Assembly: GCA_026983855.1 (NCBI GenBank)
Contig: JALSTE010000599.1
Location: forward strand, 1-9,000
Direction: 5' to 3'
DNA length: 9,000 bases
From: Acidimicrobiia bacterium
GTDB taxonomy: Bacteria; Actinomycetota; Acidimicrobiia; Acidimicrobiales; Poriferisodalaceae
Position numbers and translations under genes: made by a program. Below the pieces are notes generated by a model. The model did no database searches. It was not told where the DNA came from and worked only from the letters and a program-made list of their open reading frames with translations. Of this stretch, positions 7,475-9,000 are shown in pieces (the first letter of the stretch is position 1; each line of letters begins with the position of its first letter).

Positions 7475-7553
7475 AGCCCACGGGCACAGGGGGTTCTCTT
7501 TCGATCGATCGAAATCAGGGTGACGCCCTACCCCCAGCCCACGGGCACAGGGG
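7475..7553 (+). repeat. 18-base exact direct repeat, 61-base spacing
   Basis: AGCCCACGGGCACAGGGG is present at 7475-7492 and 7536-7553, identical over 18 bases, and the similarity continues weakly for about 6 more bases. Both copies lie in the 209-base gene-free stretch 7435-7643 between aidB and the next gene. No reading frame, RNA gene or terminator with a T-run explains them. Confidence 0.7.
7499..7514. promoter_or_regulatory. Perfect 16-base palindrome
   Basis: TTTCGATCGATCGAAA equals its own reverse complement over all 16 bases and lies between the two 18-base direct repeats. With no loop it suits a dimeric protein site better than a terminator. A shorter TCGATCGA also occurs upstream of ppk2 at 3345-3352. 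A second perfect palindrome, CCACCCGGGTGG, sits at 7571-7582. Function is unknown. Confidence 0.5.
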
Positions 7554-7630
7554 CTCCTCCCCCGCTCTGACCACCCGGGTGGGTGTCACGGCCCCGGCCC
7601 AGAGAACCCTCACACAGTGGTTTCCGGACC

Positions 7631-7638
7631 GAGGAGGT
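7631..7638 (+). promoter_or_regulatory. Strong ribosome binding site deciding a GTG start
   Basis: GAGGAGGT is close to a full anti-16S match and ends 5 bases before GTG at 7644. It fixes the start of the following gene there rather than at the in-frame ATG at 7617, which would place this site inside the coding region. It contrasts with the TetR and aidB-like genes, which lack such a site. Confidence 0.8.
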
Positions 7639-7643
7639 ACGCC

Positions 7644-8681
7644 GTGACGGACCACTCCCCCGGGGAAACGAACCCCCCGACCACCCAACCACCCGGGGGC
7701 GCCAACCCCCCGAACACCGAACCACCCGGGGAAACGAACCCCGTGGCCGACCTGTTCGGCATGACCGAGGACGAGTTCCGCTCGACCGACGACGGCCCGG
7801 CGGCTCCCGACCCCGAGGACCGCGAGGCGGTGACCATCCTGGCCGCCCTGGCCTTCGTGGAGGAGATGCGTCGCCGACCGGTGGGGGCCTGGGCGATCAT
7901 GAGCCGGGCCCCGATCCGGAACGCCCCTCCCCACCCCTTCGACCGCTACCAGTGGGGCCAGGTGACCGAACAGCTCGACTCGGGGGATTCCCGGGTCATC
8001 CGCTCCCTGGTTCGCCACCCCCACCCCGGGGTCCGGGTGCTGGCCGCCGGCCACCCCGGGATCGGGGACTCCTTTCTGGCCGAACTCACCCACGACATCT
8101 GGAGTGAGGTCCGTCTGGCCGCGGTCGCCAATCCCATCATCACCACCGAACTGCTGGACGATCTGGCCGGGGACACCAGCACCGGGGTGGTCGAGGCGGT
8201 GCGGATCCGGCGCCAGTCCCGGCCCGGGGAACCCGACCTGCTCCGGCGCCTGGATCTGTGCGCCGTGTGCGGCGGTCGGATCAAGAACCACGACTTCAGG
8301 ACCTGCTCGATGAGGTGCTCGGTGAACCAGAGGATCCGACGCTGCCGCAACGGCTTCTGGCTCGACGCCACCACCGGGAACTGGGAACGCAAGGGCACCC
8401 TCCGCCGGGCCTGGCCCGAGGACTTCCGCTGGCGGATCGCCTCCAAGGTCCGTCGCCGCGGTGGCATCCCCGGGGTCGGTCCCAGCTACCGCATGGTGCT
8501 GGTTCCCTTCGTCCGGGGGGTCACGTCCCGTCGGCTGGCCCGTTTCGGGCTGCGGGCCCTGGAGCAGGGCGTGGATCCCGCCGGGGCCTACGACCGGCTG
8601 ATTCACGCCACCGGCGAGTTCGACGGGTCGGCGGCCCTGAGGATCACCGCCCGCAGCCTGGGCATGCGTAGCTGGGCCTGA
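7644..8681 (+). CDS. Unrecognised protein: Pro-rich repeats, LRV/HEAT-like repeats and zinc-ribbon-like motif
   Basis: I do not recognise this 345-residue protein as a named family. Three parts can be seen. Residues 5-37 are three 11-residue units built on PPGETNPPxxx, presumably disordered. Residues about 113-200 hold roughly 25-residue helical repeats: HPHPGVRVLAAGHPG...LAEL, then DIWSEVRLAAVANP...LLDDLAGD, then a degenerate unit. The VRxAxAxNP...LL..LxxD pattern is that of variant leucine-rich (LRV) or HEAT-like repeats, usually protein-binding scaffolds. Residues 206-225 carry Cys206-x2-Cys209-Gly ... Cys221-Ser-x2-Cys225, a zinc-ribbon-like set, with Cys234 close by. The C-terminal part is rich in Arg and aromatic residues (RRGGIPGVGPSYRMVLVPFVRG) and could contact nucleic acid or protein. 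No signal peptide or membrane helix is seen. Start is GTG with a strong ribosome site. It has no obvious operon partner, being 209 bases after aidB and 137 bases before the SDR gene. Confidence 0.85.
   Translation: MTDHSPGETNPPTTQPPGGANPPNTEPPGETNPVADLFGMTEDEFRSTDDGPAAPDPEDREAVTILAALAFVEEMRRRPVGAWAIMSRAPIRNAPPHPFDRYQWGQVTEQLDSGDSRVIRSLVRHPHPGVRVLAAGHPGIGDSFLAELTHDIWSEVRLAAVANPIITTELLDDLAGDTSTGVVEAVRIRRQSRPGEPDLLRRLDLCAVCGGRIKNHDFRTCSMRCSVNQRIRRCRNGFWLDATTGNWERKGTLRRAWPEDFRWRIASKVRRRGGIPGVGPSYRMVLVPFVRGVTSRRLARFGLRALEQGVDPAGAYDRLIHATGEFDGSAALRITARSLGMRSWA
7656..7742 (+). repeat. In-frame 33-base tandem repeat coding for 11-residue units
   Basis: Units start at 7656, 7689 and 7722, the last incomplete at the DNA level. 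They encode SPGETNPPTTQ, PPGGANPPNTE and PPGETNPVADL. Units one and three share GGGGAAACGAACCCC exactly, while unit two has GGGGGCGCCAACCCC. CCACCCGGG begins units two and three and also occurs in the upstream palindrome at 7571. The 33-base period keeps the reading frame, so copy number could vary without breaking the gene. Confidence 0.8.
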
Positions 8682-8740
8682 CCCGACGAAGCGAACCGGG
8701 ACAGCGACGACGCCCTCCCGCCGACCACTCGGTGCGGATG

Positions 8741-8757
8741 CGGGGGCGCCTCCCCCG
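8741..8757. terminator. GC hairpin after the LRV/zinc-ribbon gene, possible terminator
   Basis: CGGGGG (8741-8746), loop CGCCT, and CCCCCG (8752-8757) form an exact 6-base-pair stem about 60 bases after the stop at 8681. No T-run follows, so classical Rho-independent termination is not supported. Actinobacteria do use hairpins lacking T-runs, and the location between two genes fits. The rest of 8682-8818 shows no gene. Confidence 0.3.
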
Positions 8758-8769
8758 GGGTGGACACCC

Positions 8770-8775
8770 TAGGCT
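8770..8775 (+). promoter_or_regulatory. Candidate -10 element for the SDR gene
   Basis: TAGGCT matches TANNNT, lies 43 bases before the ATG at 8819 and directly follows the hairpin at 8741-8757. It would give a leader of roughly 37 bases containing the ribosome site AGGGGGG. No -35 box is clear, and such hexamers occur often by chance. Confidence 0.3.
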
Positions 8776-8818
8776 GGTCCCACGGGCCGAGTGGGTCGGC
8801 TCACACTCAGGGGGGAAC

Positions 8819-9000
8819 ATGTCGACGGTTCTGGTCACGGGTGCGTCCTCCGGTATCGGCAAGGAGACCGCCCTCAGGCTCCTCGGGGAGGGGTACTCGG
8901 TCTACGCCGCCGCCCGCCGGGTGGACGAGATGAGCGACCTCGACGAGCTCGGGGCCACGGTTGTGGCCATGGACATCACCAGGGAGGACGACGTCGTCTC
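8819..9000 (+). CDS. Short-chain dehydrogenase/reductase, 5' part (runs off the window)
   Basis: Sixty codons are visible, beginning MSTVLVTGASSGIGKETALRLL, the N-terminal beta-alpha unit of the Rossmann fold. TGASSGIG is the glycine-rich dinucleotide-binding signature of classical SDR enzymes. Arg33-Arg34 after the second strand (VYAAARR) suggests NADP preference, and VVAMDIT is the usual Asp-containing strand that contacts the adenine. ATG at 8819 follows AGGGGGG with a short spacer, supporting the start. The catalytic Ser-Tyr-Lys lie beyond the window, so substrate and exact subgroup cannot be judged. The gene is 137 bases after the LRV/zinc-ribbon gene and probably has its own promoter. 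Confidence 0.92.
   Translation, partial: MSTVLVTGASSGIGKETALRLLGEGYSVYAAARRVDEMSDLDELGATVVAMDITREDDVV

Larger units (their letters stand above)
7412..7571 (+). repeat. Diverged duplicate of the aidB 3' end
   Basis: CCCCCGCTCTGAC occurs at 7423-7435, spanning the aidB stop codon, and again at 7559-7571 in the gap beyond. In both places it is preceded by AGGGG plus a short TTCT- or CTCCT-like loop, so about 23 bases are shared with two mismatches and one gap. AGGGGGTTCTC is also repeated exactly at 7412-7422 and 7488-7498. GGGGG-TTCT-CCCCC at 7413-7426 can fold into a short GC hairpin at the end of aidB, but no T-run follows. The copies look like remnants of local duplication. Confidence 0.5.

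Noticed and set aside
7435..7643. CRISPR-like array in the repeat-rich gap
   Set aside because: There are only two exact copies of the 18-base repeat, the flanking similarities are irregular, and no cas gene is present.

Overview
The window is GC-rich, densely coded bacterial DNA that looks like a high-GC actinobacterium. An Acidimicrobiia-type lineage is my guess from overall style, not a proven placement. Supporting signs are the strong GC bias at third codon positions, an F420-type luciferase-like oxidoreductase, GTG starts, and two genes whose TANNNT -10 element lies 5 to 9 bases before the start codon with no Shine-Dalgarno sequence (leaderless style). I see no rRNA, tRNA, CRISPR array, insertion sequence or phage gene.

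Layout. Bases 1-23 hold the last codons of an upstream gene, probably feoA. They overlap the start of a complete feoB (23-2401), the ferrous iron transporter with an N-terminal G domain. Convergent to it, 32 bases away, is a polyphosphate kinase 2 gene on the minus strand (2434-3318). A 248-base divergent intergenic region with an imperfect 30-base direct repeat separates ppk2 from a run of four plus-strand genes: a TetR-type regulator (3567-4130), a cupin protein (4272-4805), an F420-type LLM oxidoreductase (4855-5748) and an AidB-like acyl-CoA dehydrogenase (5812-7434). The cupin and oxidoreductase genes look co-transcribed. The region before the cupin contains a perfect 7-5-7 inverted repeat that is a good candidate operator for the TetR protein. 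The AidB-like gene appears to have its own leaderless promoter.

After aidB comes a 209-base gene-free stretch rich in short repeats and palindromes. These include an 18-base direct repeat 61 bases apart, a diverged copy of the aidB 3' end, and a perfect 16-base palindrome. It is followed by an unrecognised 345-residue protein (7644-8681) with three parts: a Pro/Gly/Asn-rich tail of three 11-residue repeats, helical repeats of the variant leucine-rich (LRV) or HEAT type, and a four-cysteine zinc-ribbon-like motif. The window closes with the 5' end of a short-chain dehydrogenase/reductase (8819 to beyond 9000).

How the genes fit together. FeoA/FeoB import Fe(II) and PPK2 handles polyphosphate and nucleotides; both are housekeeping functions. 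The TetR-cupin-LLM run looks like a small regulated redox or catabolic unit of unknown substrate. AidB-like proteins are linked to alkylation stress in E. coli, but no ada or alkB gene is visible here. The least explained items are the repeat/LRV/zinc-ribbon protein and the repeat-rich region before it. I did not find clear evidence of a complete novel system.
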